Positions 19,421 to 30,366 of a stretch of DNA of 64,000 bases are shown here, piece after piece. Position 1 is the stretch's first letter, and every line of letters begins with the position of its first letter. The DNA lies in contig NZ_BMBA01000003.1 in NCBI RefSeq assembly GCF_017312485.1, positions 451,468 through 515,467 on the forward strand, read 5' to 3'. A model generated the notes under the pieces. That model had not been told where the DNA came from, ran no database searches, and worked only from the letters and a program-made list of their open reading frames with translations. The stretch comes from Clostridium zeae. GTDB taxonomy: Bacteria; Bacillota; Clostridia; Clostridiales; Clostridiaceae. Made by a program: the position numbers and the translations under genes.

Positions 19421-21229
19421 TTATTTTTTTGTAGGGTCATATCCAATCGCTCTAAATATTTGATCAAAAAGATCATGAGCGACTGGTGCTGCTATTTCTC
19501 CGCCCATGTGTTCTATTCCTTCAGGTGTATCTATTGTGACTAGAAGGCTTATTTTAGGGTTATTATATGGAGCCCCTCCAATAAACGAAGCAACTACATC
19601 TTTTCCATATCCTTTTCCACCAATATTTGCTTTCTGAGCAGTTCCTGTTTTACCTGCCACTCCATAACCTTCAATGTAAGCAAGCTTACCAGAACCCTTA
19701 GATACGGTTTCTTCCAAGAATCCAGCAACTGTATTAGCAGTTTTTTGACTTATTACTTGTCTGCTATTCTTTTCTTCATAGGTAGCAACTACCTTTCTAT
19801 TACCATCAGTATCAACTTGTGATAAATTCTTCATAAAGTGAGGAGTTGTATATACTCCATTGTTAAATACAGCATTTATTGCTCCTATAAGCTGTACCAT
19901 TGATGCTGCATCAGTTTGACCAAAAGAAATTGTAGCTAAGTCTACATTACTCATAGTTGACGTAGATTTTACTATACCAGTTGCTTCTCCAGGGAAGTCT
20001 ATACCAGTTTGTTTTCCAAAACCGAATTTTTCTATATAGCTATTCATTTTTTCTTTACCTAGCCTTTTACCTAACTCTATAAACCCTGGATTACAGGAAT
20101 TTTTTAATAAGTCTACTAAATTCTCCGCTCCATGTCCTCCTTCTTTCCAGCAATTTATAGGGACTCCATCAACAATAACATATCCTTTATCATAAAACTT
20201 ATCATCTCTATAGGTTAGATTTTCTTCTAGCGCTGCAGACATAGTTACCAGTTTAAAAGTTGATCCTGGTTCATACACATCATTTACAGCCTTATTCCTC
20301 CACAACTCAAAAAGAGCATTGTTATCAGTTATTCCTTTTTTAGGATCATTAGGATTAAAATCTGGCTTATTTACCATTGCCAATATTTCACCAGTTTTCG
20401 GATCAGTTACTAGTATATTTACGCCTTTAGCCTTGGTAGTTTCCATTGTTTTTTCTGCTATTTTCTCACAAATGTACTGAATTCTTGAGTCTATAGTTGT
20501 AGTTAAATCCTTACCATTTACAGGTTGAGTATATATTTGATTAGAATATGGTAAATCTCTAGATTTTCTATCAACCTGACTTATGCTAATTCCTGGCACC
20601 CCTGTGAGGTCCTTATTATAGTACTGCTCTAAGCCAAATAAGCCTTTACCATCTACATCTACTCCACCTAATACCTGAGCAAGAAAATTATTGTTAGGAT
20701 AGTATCTATTAGTATCATTTTCTATAATCACAAAGTTATAGCTATTTTTATCTCTTAATTCTTTTATCTTATCTATTTGACCCTTTTCTATTTTTCTAGC
20801 AAGAGCCAATCCTCTTGGGTAAACCCCTTGATCATTTTTTTTCTCCATGAAATCTTCAACTTCTTTTTTATCTTTACCTAAAATATCTGCAAGCTTATCT
20901 GCTATATCCTTTACTATTTCTTGAGGCTTATCACCAGTTCTTCTGCTTTTATTATCAGCATAATTATGAACCTCAAATAAGTCCAAACTTAATTTATAAA
21001 CATCCCCACTAACCGCAAGCTGCTGACCATTGGTATCTAGTATACTGCCTCTCTTAGGCATAATAGTCTGTTGATATGAAGACTGTGATTCTGCTTTAGC
21101 TACAAGAAAGTTTTTTCTGACAATCATCAAAAATCCCAACCTAAAAAATAATACAGCAAATATGAACGTTATAATTCCTATAACCACAAAGGACCTTTTA
21201 GTGTTATTAATAAATTTTCTTTGTTTCAT
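19421..21229 (-). CDS. Class B penicillin-binding protein (PBP2/FtsI/SpoVD-like transpeptidase)
   Basis: Membrane-anchored peptidoglycan transpeptidase, about 602 aa. One N-terminal membrane segment (near 15-38), a dimerisation domain (IMPKRGSILDTNGQQLA), then the transpeptidase with SxxK at STFK near 325, SxN at SCN near 377 and KTG in KTGTAQK near 528. No PASTA repeats follow, unlike many SpoVD proteins. The upstream in-frame ATG is passed over because AGGAGG lies 6 bases before the second ATG at 21227-21229. Flanked by mrnC and proA. Whether it acts in division, elongation or spore cortex cannot be told from sequence. Confidence 0.9.
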   Translation of the reverse strand: MKQRKFINNTKRSFVVIGIITFIFAVLFFRLGFLMIVRKNFLVAKAESQSSYQQTIMPKRGSILDTNGQQLAVSGDVYKLSLDLFEVHNYADNKSRRTGDKPQEIVKDIADKLADILGKDKKEVEDFMEKKNDQGVYPRGLALARKIEKGQIDKIKELRDKNSYNFVIIENDTNRYYPNNNFLAQVLGGVDVDGKGLFGLEQYYNKDLTGVPGISISQVDRKSRDLPYSNQIYTQPVNGKDLTTTIDSRIQYICEKIAEKTMETTKAKGVNILVTDPKTGEILAMVNKPDFNPNDPKKGITDNNALFELWRNKAVNDVYEPGSTFKLVTMSAALEENLTYRDDKFYDKGYVIVDGVPINCWKEGGHGAENLVDLLKNSCNPGFIELGKRLGKEKMNSYIEKFGFGKQTGIDFPGEATGIVKSTSTMSNVDLATISFGQTDAASMVQLIGAINAVFNNGVYTTPHFMKNLSQVDTDGNRKVVATYEEKNSRQVISQKTANTVAGFLEETVSKGSGKLAYIEGYGVAGKTGTAQKANIGGKGYGKDVVASFIGGAPYNNPKISLLVTIDTPEGIEHMGGEIAAPVAHDLFDQIFRAIGYDPTKK

Positions 21230-21345
21230 AAAAAACCTCCTCAGCTTGTACATATATATCTTAACCTATATACTACTCATTCTTAATAAATTTTATTCTT
21301 ATTCTATTTTAAATCATATTATAGAATTTTTATATAAAAATTTAA

Positions 21346-21365
21346 AGAGTAGCATAGGCTACTCT
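21346..21365 (-). terminator. Terminator after proBA
   Basis: Perfect 8-base-pair stem AGAGTAGC/GCTACTCT with a 4-base loop, followed on the minus strand by TTAAATTTTT. Lies 25 bases after the proA stop. Confidence 0.8.
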
Positions 21366-21390
21366 AATAAAATTAAAAATTTCTTCAAAT

Positions 21391-22644
21391 TTATTTCCTA
21401 ATTTGTCCATCTCCGTAAATCAAATACTTATAAGAAGTTAATTCTTTTAACCCCATAGGTCCTCTTGCATGAAGCTTTTGAGTTGAGATTCCTATTTCTG
21501 CACCAAAGCCAAACTCTCCTCCATCTGTAAATCTAGTAGAAGCATTTACATAAACTGCAGCTGCGTCCACTTCTTTTAAGAATCTTTGAGAATTTGTGTA
21601 GCTCTCAGTTATTATAGCTTCTGAATGCTTAGTTCCATACTTATATATATGCTCTAATGCATCATCAATATCGCTAACAACCTTCACTGCCAATATTAGA
21701 TCAAGATATTCAGTAGCCCAATCTTCTTCTGTAGCCTCTTCACATTCAATAAGCGCTCTAGTTTCTTCGCAGCCTCTTAATTGAACCTTTTTTCCCTCAA
21801 GCTCTTTTTTAAGTTCTCCGAGTATATTCTCTGCAATATTTTTGTGAATTAATATAGTTTCTATAGCATTACATACTCCTGGTCTGTGAGTTTTAGCATT
21901 AACTATAATTTCAATAGCCTTCTTAACATCTGCACTTTCATCTACAAATACATGGCAATTGCCAACTCCAGTTTCTATTACAGGAACTGTGGCATTTTCA
22001 ACAACCTTTCTTATTAGGTTAGCACCACCTCTAGGGATAAGAACATCAATACACTGATTGAACTTAAGCATTATATCGACTATTTCTCGATCAGTTATAT
22101 CAACAAAGGTTACAGCTCCATTTGGAAGTCCACTTTCTGTTGCAGCCTTAGATATAATTTCCGAAATAACTATATTAGAATTTATTGCTTCAGAACCACC
22201 TCTAAGTATGCAGCTATTTCCACTCTTTATACATAACGCTGTTGCATCAATAGTAACATTAGGTCTAGCTTCGTATATTATGCCTACAACACCTAATGGA
22301 ACTCTTATCTTAGAAATCTTAAGCTCATTATAAGTTTTAAACCCCTCAATCACTTCTCCTATAGGATCATTAAGTCCTGCTACTTGGTCCACAGCTGAAG
22401 CCATTGCTTCTATTCTTTTTTCATCCAGAAGCAATCTATCTAATATAGCTTTAGATAAACCTTTGTTTGTGCCATTCTCTATATCCTTGGCATTCTCCGA
22501 TATTATGATATTTGTATTTTCTCTAATAGCTTTTGCTATATTTAAAAGAGCTTTATTCTTAACTTCTGTCGTAACATTAGCCATACGTCTTGAAGCTTCT
22601 TTTGCCAATAATCCTTTTTGCATCATATATGCTTTGTAATCCAT
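21391..22644 (-). CDS. proA: Glutamate-5-semialdehyde dehydrogenase (gamma-glutamyl phosphate reductase)
   Basis: Second step of proline synthesis: NADPH reduction of gamma-glutamyl phosphate to glutamate semialdehyde. 417 aa, full length. Aldehyde-dehydrogenase fold with VPLGVVGIIYEARPNVT, the nucleotide-site RGGSEAINSN and the catalytic cysteine in HRPGVCNAIET. Nineteen bases after proB; the two enzymes form a complex that channels the labile phosphate. Confidence 0.97.
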   Translation of the reverse strand: MDYKAYMMQKGLLAKEASRRMANVTTEVKNKALLNIAKAIRENTNIIISENAKDIENGTNKGLSKAILDRLLLDEKRIEAMASAVDQVAGLNDPIGEVIEGFKTYNELKISKIRVPLGVVGIIYEARPNVTIDATALCIKSGNSCILRGGSEAINSNIVISEIISKAATESGLPNGAVTFVDITDREIVDIMLKFNQCIDVLIPRGGANLIRKVVENATVPVIETGVGNCHVFVDESADVKKAIEIIVNAKTHRPGVCNAIETILIHKNIAENILGELKKELEGKKVQLRGCEETRALIECEEATEEDWATEYLDLILAVKVVSDIDDALEHIYKYGTKHSEAIITESYTNSQRFLKEVDAAAVYVNASTRFTDGGEFGFGAEIGISTQKLHARGPMGLKELTSYKYLIYGDGQIRK

Positions 22645-22663
22645 GTTTGTTACCTCCCCAACT

Positions 22664-23776
22664 TTAAAATATAACCATATTATTTATATGAATGATTTCA
22701 TCATAATGCTTATACCCTAGTATTTCTTCTATCTTTCTTGTTTCTACACCAATTACAGAACTTAGATCTTTTGAGTTATAGCTAGATATACCGTGTCCTA
22801 TCCTATTTCCGTCAATACTTAGTATACTTACTACATCACCTTCATCGAATTTGCCCTCAATAGATACTATGCCTTTTGGCAAAAGACTTTTATGATTTCT
22901 TAGAGCCTTTTCAGCTCCTAGGTCAACTATTATACTGGCTTTTGGTGCTGCCTCGTATGCTAACCAATGTTGTCTTCCTTTCATAGGCTTAACTTTGCCT
23001 TGAAAATAGGTTCCAACATTTTCACCATTTACAGCTCTTATTATGCTATCATTTGATGCTCCATTGCATATTATCATTGAGACACCAGATGAGCAGCAAA
23101 TCTTAGCTGCATGAAGTTTTGTTATCATTCCTCCTGTGCCAAGCTTTGACCCTGCACCACCTGCATAACCTTCAATTTCTTTCGTTATGGTCTCAACATA
23201 ATCTATGATTTTAGCATCTTTATTCTCTTTTGGGTTACTGTCATATAGTCCCTCTATATCAGAAAGTATAATTAACAGATCTGCATCTACGAATGACGCC
23301 ACCATAGCCGAAAGGCTATCATTATCACCAAATTTGATTTCATCTACCACAAGAGCATCATTTTCATTAACTATTGGTATAGCACCTATATCTAACAGGG
23401 TAAAGAAGGTGTTTCTTCCGTTTAGATACCTTTTTCTATCTCTGATATCTTCTCTAGTCATAAGAATTTGAGCCGAAACCTTATTATATTCTGAAAAAAG
23501 CTTCTGATACATGTGAATAAGAGTTACCTGCCCAACAGCAGCACATGCTTGCTTTTCTGGTATGGTTTTTGGTCTTTCCTTATACCCCAAAGCACTAGCC
23601 CCTGTACCAATAGCGCCAGAAGTAACTAATATGACTTCAAGACCTCTATTATGTAAGTCTGCTATTTGTCTAACTATATTCTCCATCTTAACTAAATTAA
23701 GATTTCCGTTTGCATAAGTAAGAGTTGAGGTGCCTACTTTTATTACTACCTTTTTTATGTTTTCTAGATTTCTCAA
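22664..23776 (-). CDS. proB: Glutamate 5-kinase
   Basis: First, feedback-inhibited step of proline synthesis. The amino-acid kinase domain ([45 protein letters not shown]) is followed by a C-terminal PUA domain from about residue 270. Length 370 aa with the TTG start at 23774-23776, chosen because AAGGGGG lies about 8 bases upstream; the earlier in-frame ATG at 23794 has no ribosome site. Sits with proA behind the cysS terminator, so it needs its own promoter in the 60-base gap; no convincing one is seen. Confidence 0.95.
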   Translation of the reverse strand: MRNLENIKKVVIKVGTSTLTYANGNLNLVKMENIVRQIADLHNRGLEVILVTSGAIGTGASALGYKERPKTIPEKQACAAVGQVTLIHMYQKLFSEYNKVSAQILMTREDIRDRKRYLNGRNTFFTLLDIGAIPIVNENDALVVDEIKFGDNDSLSAMVASFVDADLLIILSDIEGLYDSNPKENKDAKIIDYVETITKEIEGYAGGAGSKLGTGGMITKLHAAKICCSSGVSMIICNGASNDSIIRAVNGENVGTYFQGKVKPMKGRQHWLAYEAAPKASIIVDLGAEKALRNHKSLLPKGIVSIEGKFDEGDVVSILSIDGNRIGHGISSYNSKDLSSVIGVETRKIEEILGYKHYDEIIHINNMVIF

Positions 23777-23835
23777 CCTTGTTTCCCCCTTCATGACTTA
23801 TTGCTTATTACTAAATTTCAAATACTTTCCTGTAC

Positions 23836-23891
23836 AATAAAAAGACTCGTGGCAAAGAAACACCATTTATGCTCTTCAATGCCACAAGTCT
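23836..23891 (-). terminator. Terminator after cysS
   Basis: Twelve-base-pair stem (AGACTTGTGGCA with TGCCACGAGTCT, one G-U pair), 25-base loop, then TTTTTATTG on the minus strand. Separates proS-cysS from proBA. Confidence 0.88.
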
Positions 23892-23918
23892 AAAATATCC
23901 AAAACAGTCACTAAAAGA

Positions 23919-25319
23919 TTAGATCTTTTTCCATCTTACTCCCTGAGGTGTGTCCTCAAGAACAATACCTCTGTCTTTTAGCTCATCTCTAATTTTATCT
24001 GCTAATGCCCAGTCTCTATCTTTTCTAGCTTGTTGTCTTTGTTCAACTAATTGTTCTATCTCATCTTCTAATGAAACCTTAGTTGATTTCTGCAGAATTC
24101 CTAAAGGTTCTCCAAGTTCTCTTATAAGCTTTAACGCTTCAACTATAGATTCCTTAGAAGAATTTATTGATATATTAGTATTAATATCCTTTATTAAATC
24201 AAAGATAGCTGTGATAGCATCTGCAGTATTAAAATCATCATCCATTCTCTCTATATACTTTTCTTTATGTTTACTTAGAGAATTTAAATAACTTCTTTCT
24301 TCATCTGTAGCAACTTCCACCTTAACTTCTTCAAGTAAGTTTTCTAAATTTGCTATAGCATTGTAGATTCTCTCAACTGATGCCTTTGCAGATTCTAATA
24401 ACTCCTCATTAAAATTAAGTTGTTGTCTATAATGAGCTGATAACATTAAAAATCTTATTACATCAGCCTCATAATTGCTCAATATCTCTCTTGCTGTAAA
24501 AAAGTTATTTAATGATTTAGACATTTTTTGATTGTTTATATTAAGGAAAGCACTATGCATCCAATAGTTTGCAAATGGTTTTCCTGTAAGAGCTTCACTT
24601 TGAGCTATTTCATTTTCATGGTGTGGGAATACTAAATCTGATCCACCTGCGTGAATATCTATTGTTTCACCAAGTATATCCTTTGCCATGCAAGAACATT
24701 CTATATGCCACCCCGGTCTTCCTAATCCCCACGGACTTTCCCATCCTGGTTCACCTGGTTTTTGAGCTTTCCATATAGCAAAATCCATAGGATCTTGTTT
24801 TCTTTCATCAACATTTATTCTTGCTCCAGCTTGTAGATCTTCTATATTCTGACCTGATAGCTTTCCATAGTGAGTAAACTTTTTAGTAGAGAAGTAAACA
24901 TCCCCATTAATCTCATATGCATACCCTTTATCAACAAGCTCTTTTACGAAACTTACAATCTCATCAATGTATTCAGTTGCTCTAGGGTTAACTGTAGCTC
25001 TCTCTATATTAAGAGAGTCTGCATCTTGATAGTATTCATCTATATATCTATCACCTAGTTCCTTAACTGTTGTTCCTTCTTCATTGGCTTTATTGATCAT
25101 CTTATCATCAATATCTGTAAAGTTTTGTACGAACTTAACCTCAAAGCCTCTATATTCAAAATATCTTCTTATAGTATCAAATACTATAAAGGTTCTTCCG
25201 TTTCCTATATGAAAAAAATTATATACTGTTGGTCCACAAACATACATCCTCACCTTATTTTGTTCAATGGGGATAAATTCTTCTTTTTTATTTGTTAGAG
25301 TATTATATATTTTCATCAT
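23919..25319 (-). CDS. cysS: Cysteinyl-tRNA synthetase
   Basis: Class I synthetase charging tRNA-Cys, 466 aa. Visible are the HIGN motif in [12 protein letters not shown], the zinc/cysteine-selecting residues (CGPT near the N-terminus, [17 protein letters not shown]) and KMSKS. An anticodon-binding helical domain makes up the C-terminus. A TTG two codons upstream is less likely: GGGAGG is 7 bases from the ATG at 25317-25319. Follows proS by 46 bases, so it should fall under the proline T-box. Confidence 0.97.
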   Translation of the reverse strand: MMKIYNTLTNKKEEFIPIEQNKVRMYVCGPTVYNFFHIGNGRTFIVFDTIRRYFEYRGFEVKFVQNFTDIDDKMINKANEEGTTVKELGDRYIDEYYQDADSLNIERATVNPRATEYIDEIVSFVKELVDKGYAYEINGDVYFSTKKFTHYGKLSGQNIEDLQAGARINVDERKQDPMDFAIWKAQKPGEPGWESPWGLGRPGWHIECSCMAKDILGETIDIHAGGSDLVFPHHENEIAQSEALTGKPFANYWMHSAFLNINNQKMSKSLNNFFTAREILSNYEADVIRFLMLSAHYRQQLNFNEELLESAKASVERIYNAIANLENLLEEVKVEVATDEERSYLNSLSKHKEKYIERMDDDFNTADAITAIFDLIKDINTNISINSSKESIVEALKLIRELGEPLGILQKSTKVSLEDEIEQLVEQRQQARKDRDWALADKIRDELKDRGIVLEDTPQGVRWKKI

Positions 25320-25365
25320 AAACAACCCTCCCTTTGTGAATTAATTTTATATATTTATTATATTC

Positions 25366-27078
25366 TTATATATACAAACCAGATTCATCAAACTGTTTTT
25401 TTACTGTATTATATACATCATCTATATTTATTACATCAATATCTTGAGAATTTCTAAGCTTAAATTCTACTTGATTCTCAGTAATCTTTTTACCTACTGT
25501 TATTCTCATTGGTATTCCCATAAGATCAGCATCCTTAAACTTAACCCCAGCTCTTTCATTTCTATCGTCTAGGATTACGTCAACGCCTCTCTTTTTAAGA
25601 GATTCATAAAGTTCGGTAGCTACCTTCACTTGAGCTTCATCCTTTATATTAACAATCACTAATGCTACTTGATATGGTGATACAGAAAGTGGCCAAACTA
25701 TACCATTTTCATCATGGTGTTGCTCTATTATAGATGCCATTGTTCTTGTTATTCCTATTCCATAACATCCCATTATAAATGGCTTTTGTTCTCCATTTTC
25801 ATCTATAAAGTTTGCATTCATAGAAACTGAATATTTCGTTCCAAGTTTAAATATATGGCCTACTTCAGTTCCTCTAGATATAGTAATTGCTCCTCCACAG
25901 TGTGGACATTTTTCGCCTTCAGTTATGTTTCTAAAGTCTCCAACAGTTCCTTCAAAGTCTCTTCCATAGTTTACATTCTCTATATGGTAGCCAGTTTCGT
26001 TAGCTCCAACTATGAAGTTATACATCTTTTCAACTTCAGTATCAACAAATAAAGCTTCAACCTTTATGCCTATTGGTCCAGCAAATCCAACTTGTGCTCC
26101 AGTTGCTTTTGCAACTGCTTCATTATCTGCCATTTCTAAATTAGTAACACCACCTAAAGCATTTGCAACCTTTGTTTCATTTACTTCTCTATCTCCTCTT
26201 ACCATAACTGCAACAATCTTACCATCTGCATTGTATATAAGAGTTTTAGCAAACTTCTTTTCTGTAGTATTAAAGAATTTTATAAGTTCTTCTATTGTTC
26301 TAGTGTTTGGAGTTTCTATTTTATTAAGTTCCTTTAGTTCTTCAGCTTCTGCTACTTCAGGAGTTGGTGCTGCTTTTTCAATATTAGCTGCATAATCACA
26401 AGAACTGCAGAATACAATATCATCCTCACCAACTTCAGATTTAACCATAAATTCTGCTGAGTTTGATCCTCCAATAGCACCTGAGTCAGCTTCAACACAC
26501 TTTGCATCTAATCCACATCTATTAAATATGTTCACATAAGCCTTATTCATCTTATTGTAAGATATATCAAGTCCTGCTTCATCTTTATCAAAACTGTAAG
26601 CATCTTTCATTATGAACTCTCTGGATCTCATTACCCCAAACCTTGGTCTTCTTTCATCTCTATACTTAGTTTGTATTTGATAAAGATTTACTGGTAATTG
26701 CTTATACGATTTTATTTCATTTCTAGCTATATCTGTAAATACTTCTTCATGAGTTGGCCCAAGACAAAAATCTCTTTCATTTCTATCTTTAAGTCTAAAC
26801 ATCTCTGCGCCGTAAGCATCCCATCTTCCTGATTCTTTCCATAATTCAGCTGGAATCATAGCTGAAGCCAAAAACTCTTGTGCTCCTGCATTATCCATTT
26901 CTTCTCTAACAACATCTTCTATTTTTTTTAGTACTTTAAGTCCAAGTGGCATATAATTGTAAATACCTGATGCCATCTTTCTCATCATACCTGCTCTTAG
27001 CATAAGCTTATGGCTATCTATTTCAGCTTCTGCAGGTACTTCTCTTAGTGTAGAAACTAACATGTTTGACATTTTCAT
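25366..27078 (-). CDS. proS: Prolyl-tRNA synthetase (bacterial type)
   Basis: Class II synthetase charging tRNA-Pro, 570 aa. Motif 1/2 segments ([32 protein letters not shown]) and motif 3 near [11 protein letters not shown] flank an editing insertion domain of about 180 residues (near 220-400), which hydrolyses mischarged Ala-tRNA-Pro. The C-terminal anticodon-binding domain begins at PYQVALVIV. Start at MKMSNML is set by AGGAGG 8 bases upstream; an earlier in-frame start inside the leader lacks a ribosome site. Controlled by a T-box whose specifier codon is CCU (Pro). Confidence 0.97.
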   Translation of the reverse strand: MKMSNMLVSTLREVPAEAEIDSHKLMLRAGMMRKMASGIYNYMPLGLKVLKKIEDVVREEMDNAGAQEFLASAMIPAELWKESGRWDAYGAEMFRLKDRNERDFCLGPTHEEVFTDIARNEIKSYKQLPVNLYQIQTKYRDERRPRFGVMRSREFIMKDAYSFDKDEAGLDISYNKMNKAYVNIFNRCGLDAKCVEADSGAIGGSNSAEFMVKSEVGEDDIVFCSSCDYAANIEKAAPTPEVAEAEELKELNKIETPNTRTIEELIKFFNTTEKKFAKTLIYNADGKIVAVMVRGDREVNETKVANALGGVTNLEMADNEAVAKATGAQVGFAGPIGIKVEALFVDTEVEKMYNFIVGANETGYHIENVNYGRDFEGTVGDFRNITEGEKCPHCGGAITISRGTEVGHIFKLGTKYSVSMNANFIDENGEQKPFIMGCYGIGITRTMASIIEQHHDENGIVWPLSVSPYQVALVIVNIKDEAQVKVATELYESLKKRGVDVILDDRNERAGVKFKDADLMGIPMRITVGKKITENQVEFKLRNSQDIDVINIDDVYNTVKKQFDESGLYI

Positions 27079-27195
27079 TTGCGTATCCTCCTCTATCTTT
27101 AAAGCAATTATAAAATTACATACTTTCAATTTGAATAAAAATGGTTAACTCAATTTTCATTTGCGTTTTTTACGTATCTCATTTTAAAAACAAAT

Positions 27196-27405
27196 AAAAA
27201 AAGTCCACCCTATGCTTAGGGCGAACTTATATCGCGGTACCACCTAAATTTGTACTCAACTAATAATAACGGTATTAGACCGATAGTTTTTACCTACAAC
27301 TCAGAAGCAGGTTCAAAGCAGTCGAAAATCTTTCAGCCAAGGATTCTCTCTCTGTAAGGTAGCTCTTACTATTCTTCTTCAATGCTTTTCAATATTAAAT
27401 TTGAT
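27196..27405 (-). ncRNA. T-box leader, proline-specific
   Basis: tRNA-sensing leader of proS. The T-box core AGGTGGTACCGCG is at 27233-27245 on the minus strand. Stem I spans roughly 27300-27375, and its specifier loop reads GAA-CCT-GC with the Pro codon CCT at 27309-27311. The terminator stem (arms 27203-27212 and 27217-27226) ends in a T run. Uncharged tRNA-Pro should favour the antiterminator and raise proS-cysS expression. Confidence 0.95.
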
Positions 27406-27411
27406 TAATTT

Positions 27412-27440
27412 ATTATAACTTTTTAAAAAAAGCATGTCAA
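27412..27440 (-). promoter_or_regulatory. Promoter of the proS T-box transcript
   Basis: Perfect consensus on the minus strand: TTGACA (27435-27440), 17-base spacer, TATAAT (27412-27417). Confidence 0.93.
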
Positions 27441-27495
27441 TATATGAAATTTTTCTTTAACTTCTTCTAGTATATTTCTTATATTCACTAAAAAC

Positions 27496-28179
27496 TTACG
27501 CTTCTTTTACAAAATTTTCCGCTAAAATCAAATCTTCTGGAGTAGTTATCTTTATATTCTTATAGTCACCTTCATATAAAAACACTTTGCTATGAAACAT
27601 TTCAAACGCCATAGTATCATCAGTTACTGATATATTATTGTTTTTTATTTTTTCATGGCATTGTCTTATCTCATCATATCTAAAACATTGTGGTGTTTGT
27701 ACTGCAAATAATGTACTTCTATTGGGTGTTGATAAAGAAAATCCGTCATCACCCTTAATCTTAATGGTATCTTTAGGCGTAACTCCTGGAGCTGCTGCCC
27801 CAAACTCTTTAGCATATGTTATACCACTTTCAATTATATCTCTAGTAACAAATGGTCTAGCAGCATCATGAATTAATACTATATCACAATCTTGTATTGA
27901 TTTTAATCCATTATATACGGAATCCTGTCTTTCTGCTCCTGCTTCAATAATCTTTTTTACAGGCAGATTAAACTTTTCAATTATTTCGCTCTTGCAATAT
28001 TGTATTTCATCTTTCTGAGTGACCAATACTACTTCATCTATAGAGCTGCACTCTACAAAGGCTTTAATTGCATAATATAATATTGGTTTTCCTCCAATAT
28101 TTATATATTGCTTAGCTATATCAGCACCCATCCTCTTGCCCTTGCCGCCAGCCACAATAATTGCACAAGCTTTTGACAT
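27496..28179 (-). CDS. ispD: 2-C-methyl-D-erythritol 4-phosphate cytidylyltransferase
   Basis: Third enzyme of the MEP isoprenoid pathway: transfers CMP to methylerythritol phosphate. 227 aa with the nucleotide-binding [12 protein letters not shown] at the N-terminus, [12 protein letters not shown] near residue 100, and the TPQCF and DDTMAFE segments. Fourteen bases downstream of the PIN-TRAM gene; ispF is not adjacent. Presence implies the MEP route to isoprenoids. Confidence 0.96.
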   Translation of the reverse strand: MSKACAIIVAGGKGKRMGADIAKQYINIGGKPILYYAIKAFVECSSIDEVVLVTQKDEIQYCKSEIIEKFNLPVKKIIEAGAERQDSVYNGLKSIQDCDIVLIHDAARPFVTRDIIESGITYAKEFGAAAPGVTPKDTIKIKGDDGFSLSTPNRSTLFAVQTPQCFRYDEIRQCHEKIKNNNISVTDDTMAFEMFHSKVFLYEGDYKNIKITTPEDLILAENFVKEA

Positions 28180-28192
28180 AATAATAACCCCT

Positions 28193-29302
28193 TTAAACTA
28201 CTTCTTTCTGTTTCGCAAATATCATTCTTCCTGCAGCAGTTTGGAGTACTGAAGTAACTGTAACATCAATATTTTCTCCAATAAACTTTCTTCCACCTTC
28301 AACAACTATCATTGTACCATCGTCAAGATATGCAACCCCTTGACCTGATTCTTTACCATCTTTAACAATTGTTATGGTCATGTCTTCGCCTGGAAGTACT
28401 ACTGGCTTTATAGCATTAGCCAATTCATTTATATTAAGAACAGGTACACCTTGAAATTCCGCTACTTTATTTAAGTTATAGTCATTAGTTACAACTTTTC
28501 CACTTAAAGTTTGAGCTAACTTTAAAAGCTTAGAATCCACTTCCTGAATATCTGGAAAATCGCCTTCCCAAATCTGAACCTCTATGCTTAGCTCTTTTTG
28601 AATCTTATTAAGTATATCTAGTCCTCTTCTTCCTCTATTTCTTTTTAAGGAATCTGATGAATCTGATATATGTCTTAATTCATCAAGAACAAAGCTTGGA
28701 ATAACTAACGGTCCTTCAACAAATGCCGTTTGGCATATATCAAATATTCTTCCATCAATTATAACAGACGTATCTAAAACTTTTGGATATGCTTTATTTC
28801 CGTGTTTATTCTTTTTATCTTTGCTCGAACTTCTTTTTAATCCATCAAATAAAGCGATTATATCATCTTTTCTTTTAACAGAAATATCTACTCCAATTAC
28901 CAACGCAACAAGGTTAACTACAATGAACACTACCTGAGCTAATATTTCATGTATCTTATTTAATACTCCATTAAGTGGTAGCATAAATAATGATGCTATT
29001 ATTAGTGATATTATCGCACCTAATGCACCAAATAATATTTCACTGGCAGTGAGTTTCTGCATACTGCTTTCTATAGCATCTATTAACTTTGATATACCTC
29101 GATACAAAAGTGGAGAAACAATAAAAAGTATAAGTCCGAAAATAATAATAAATAAAGAATAAAAAATTAAAGCTACTACTGGCATTTTTATAGAGGAAAA
29201 ATTATTTGCTATATAATTTGTTTTTATAAGCCCATCCGCTATAAAATAACCAACTACTAATCCAATTATAGTAAAAGTAAGTCTAAAAAGTTTTTTTACC
29301 AA
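28193..29302 (-). CDS. Membrane PIN-TRAM domain protein (YacL family)
   Basis: 369 aa protein with about four membrane segments in the first 140 residues. A cytosolic PIN nuclease-like domain follows ([16 protein letters not shown], acidic [24 protein letters not shown]). A C-terminal TRAM RNA-binding domain starts near 300 ([28 protein letters not shown]). Matches the YacL family found beside disA and ispD in Firmicutes; the substrate RNA is not established. The PIN acidic residues are preserved, so nuclease activity is plausible. Confidence 0.92.
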   Translation of the reverse strand: MVKKLFRLTFTIIGLVVGYFIADGLIKTNYIANNFSSIKMPVVALIFYSLFIIIFGLILFIVSPLLYRGISKLIDAIESSMQKLTASEILFGALGAIISLIIASLFMLPLNGVLNKIHEILAQVVFIVVNLVALVIGVDISVKRKDDIIALFDGLKRSSSKDKKNKHGNKAYPKVLDTSVIIDGRIFDICQTAFVEGPLVIPSFVLDELRHISDSSDSLKRNRGRRGLDILNKIQKELSIEVQIWEGDFPDIQEVDSKLLKLAQTLSGKVVTNDYNLNKVAEFQGVPVLNINELANAIKPVVLPGEDMTITIVKDGKESGQGVAYLDDGTMIVVEGGRKFIGENIDVTVTSVLQTAAGRMIFAKQKEVV

Positions 29303-29334
29303 TATTTTTCACCTCCTATTATCTAAGTATTTCC

Positions 29335-29363
29335 ATTATATTGAAATACATTCTTGAAAACAA
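29335..29363 (-). promoter_or_regulatory. Promoter of the yacL-like/ispD unit
   Basis: Minus-strand TTGTTT (29358-29363), 17-base spacer, TATAAT (29335-29340), 33 bases before the start codon. Confidence 0.65.
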
Positions 29364-29521
29364 CAATTTTTATAAAATCCTTTAAACAATTATAACATAT
29401 AGTTTCTAAAAAACATAATGAATAGATTTGAACTTTCTATAAATTACTATTTAAATACCCCCTATAAAAAAAAATAGCAATGATTTAATATAATATCTAA
29501 GGATGATCACATCTTACTTCA

Positions 29522-29551
29522 TTGACAAAATTATCTGAAAATACTTATAAT
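29522..29551 (+). promoter_or_regulatory. Promoter of the 132-aa unknown gene
   Basis: TTGACA (29522-29527), 18-base spacer, TATAAT (29546-29551), 42 bases before the ATG. Confidence 0.85.
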
Positions 29552-29593
29552 TAAATTAAATATCAAACAAATTTATCAAAAGGAGTGATACCG

Positions 29594-29992
29594 ATGAAAG
29601 ACGTTATATTCGATGATTTTCAAAATGCTGTGCAGGAATCACTACTAAGACACAAGAGTATTCTTGATATTTTATCTAAATTTCAAGAGTCTAATGCTAG
29701 GGTGAATAGAGCTGTAGCTAAAGCTGTAACAAATTGTGGTTGCGTAAAAATTTCTGCTGATAAACAATGTCTTCCGGAAGAGGACGATTCTATAGATGTC
29801 TTAGATAAATGTTTAAAAAGTCATCTTGAAGGAGAACTATGCGAAGGCTGCAGAGAAATTATTGAAAGAGAGATTGGTAATAATATCTTCTATCTTACTT
29901 CGCTTTGCAACTCCTTAGATTTAAACCTTTACGATATATTGATAAAGGAATATGATCGAATAAATACATTGGGAAAATTTACGTTTAGATGA
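29594..29992 (+). CDS. Conserved-looking unknown protein with CxC and CxxC cysteines
   Basis: 132 aa, soluble, not recognised with certainty. The N-terminal half looks helical (RHKSILDILSKFQESNARVNRAVAKAV). Seven cysteines include C48-G-C50 and C83-E-G-C86, with C59, C73 and C105, suggesting a metal site or a redox switch. AAGGAG lies 8 bases before the ATG at 29594; a GTG nine bases earlier overlaps that site. It is the only plus-strand gene in a long minus-strand stretch, with a near-perfect promoter of its own, between yacL-like and disA. No function is assigned. Confidence 0.8.
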   Translation: MKDVIFDDFQNAVQESLLRHKSILDILSKFQESNARVNRAVAKAVTNCGCVKISADKQCLPEEDDSIDVLDKCLKSHLEGELCEGCREIIEREIGNNIFYLTSLCNSLDLNLYDILIKEYDRINTLGKFTFR

Positions 29993-30335
29993 CGCTTTAT
30001 TAATTATTACCTAAATATTGCATTTTAATAACAACCATTTGTAAATTTTTTAATATTTCATCAACTTTAAACGTATTCATTTACATGGAACTTATAATAC
30101 TTGATCATAATCATAGATAAAATGCCTTGTAAGCTTTTTTACCACGTATATATAGTATCCAAATAATCATACTTTTAGTATTAACTTTACAAAACTTTTA
30201 TGTAATTTTGTAAGATTTATTCTAATAAGATGTAAATTAGATAAATATATATGATTTTATCTTTCTTAACAATGTGTTAAGTTTTAAAAGCTTTTAATTA
30301 GTGAAACGTATAAAATCTAACAAAACAAATAAAAA
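29993..30335. other. Gene-free stretch between two convergent genes
   Basis: About 340 AT-rich bases with no supported gene. It holds weak hairpins only, such as TTACAAAA/TTTTGTAA at about 30187-30214, before the shared terminator. Confidence 0.6.
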
Positions 30336-30366
30336 GTTAGCAGGATTATAACCTGCTAACTTTTTT
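30331..30366. terminator. Bidirectional terminator between disA and the unknown gene
   Basis: Nine-base-pair stem GTTAGCAGG/CCTGCTAAC (30336-30344, 30352-30360) with an A run on the left and a T run on the right, so it can stop transcripts from both sides. Confidence 0.88.
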
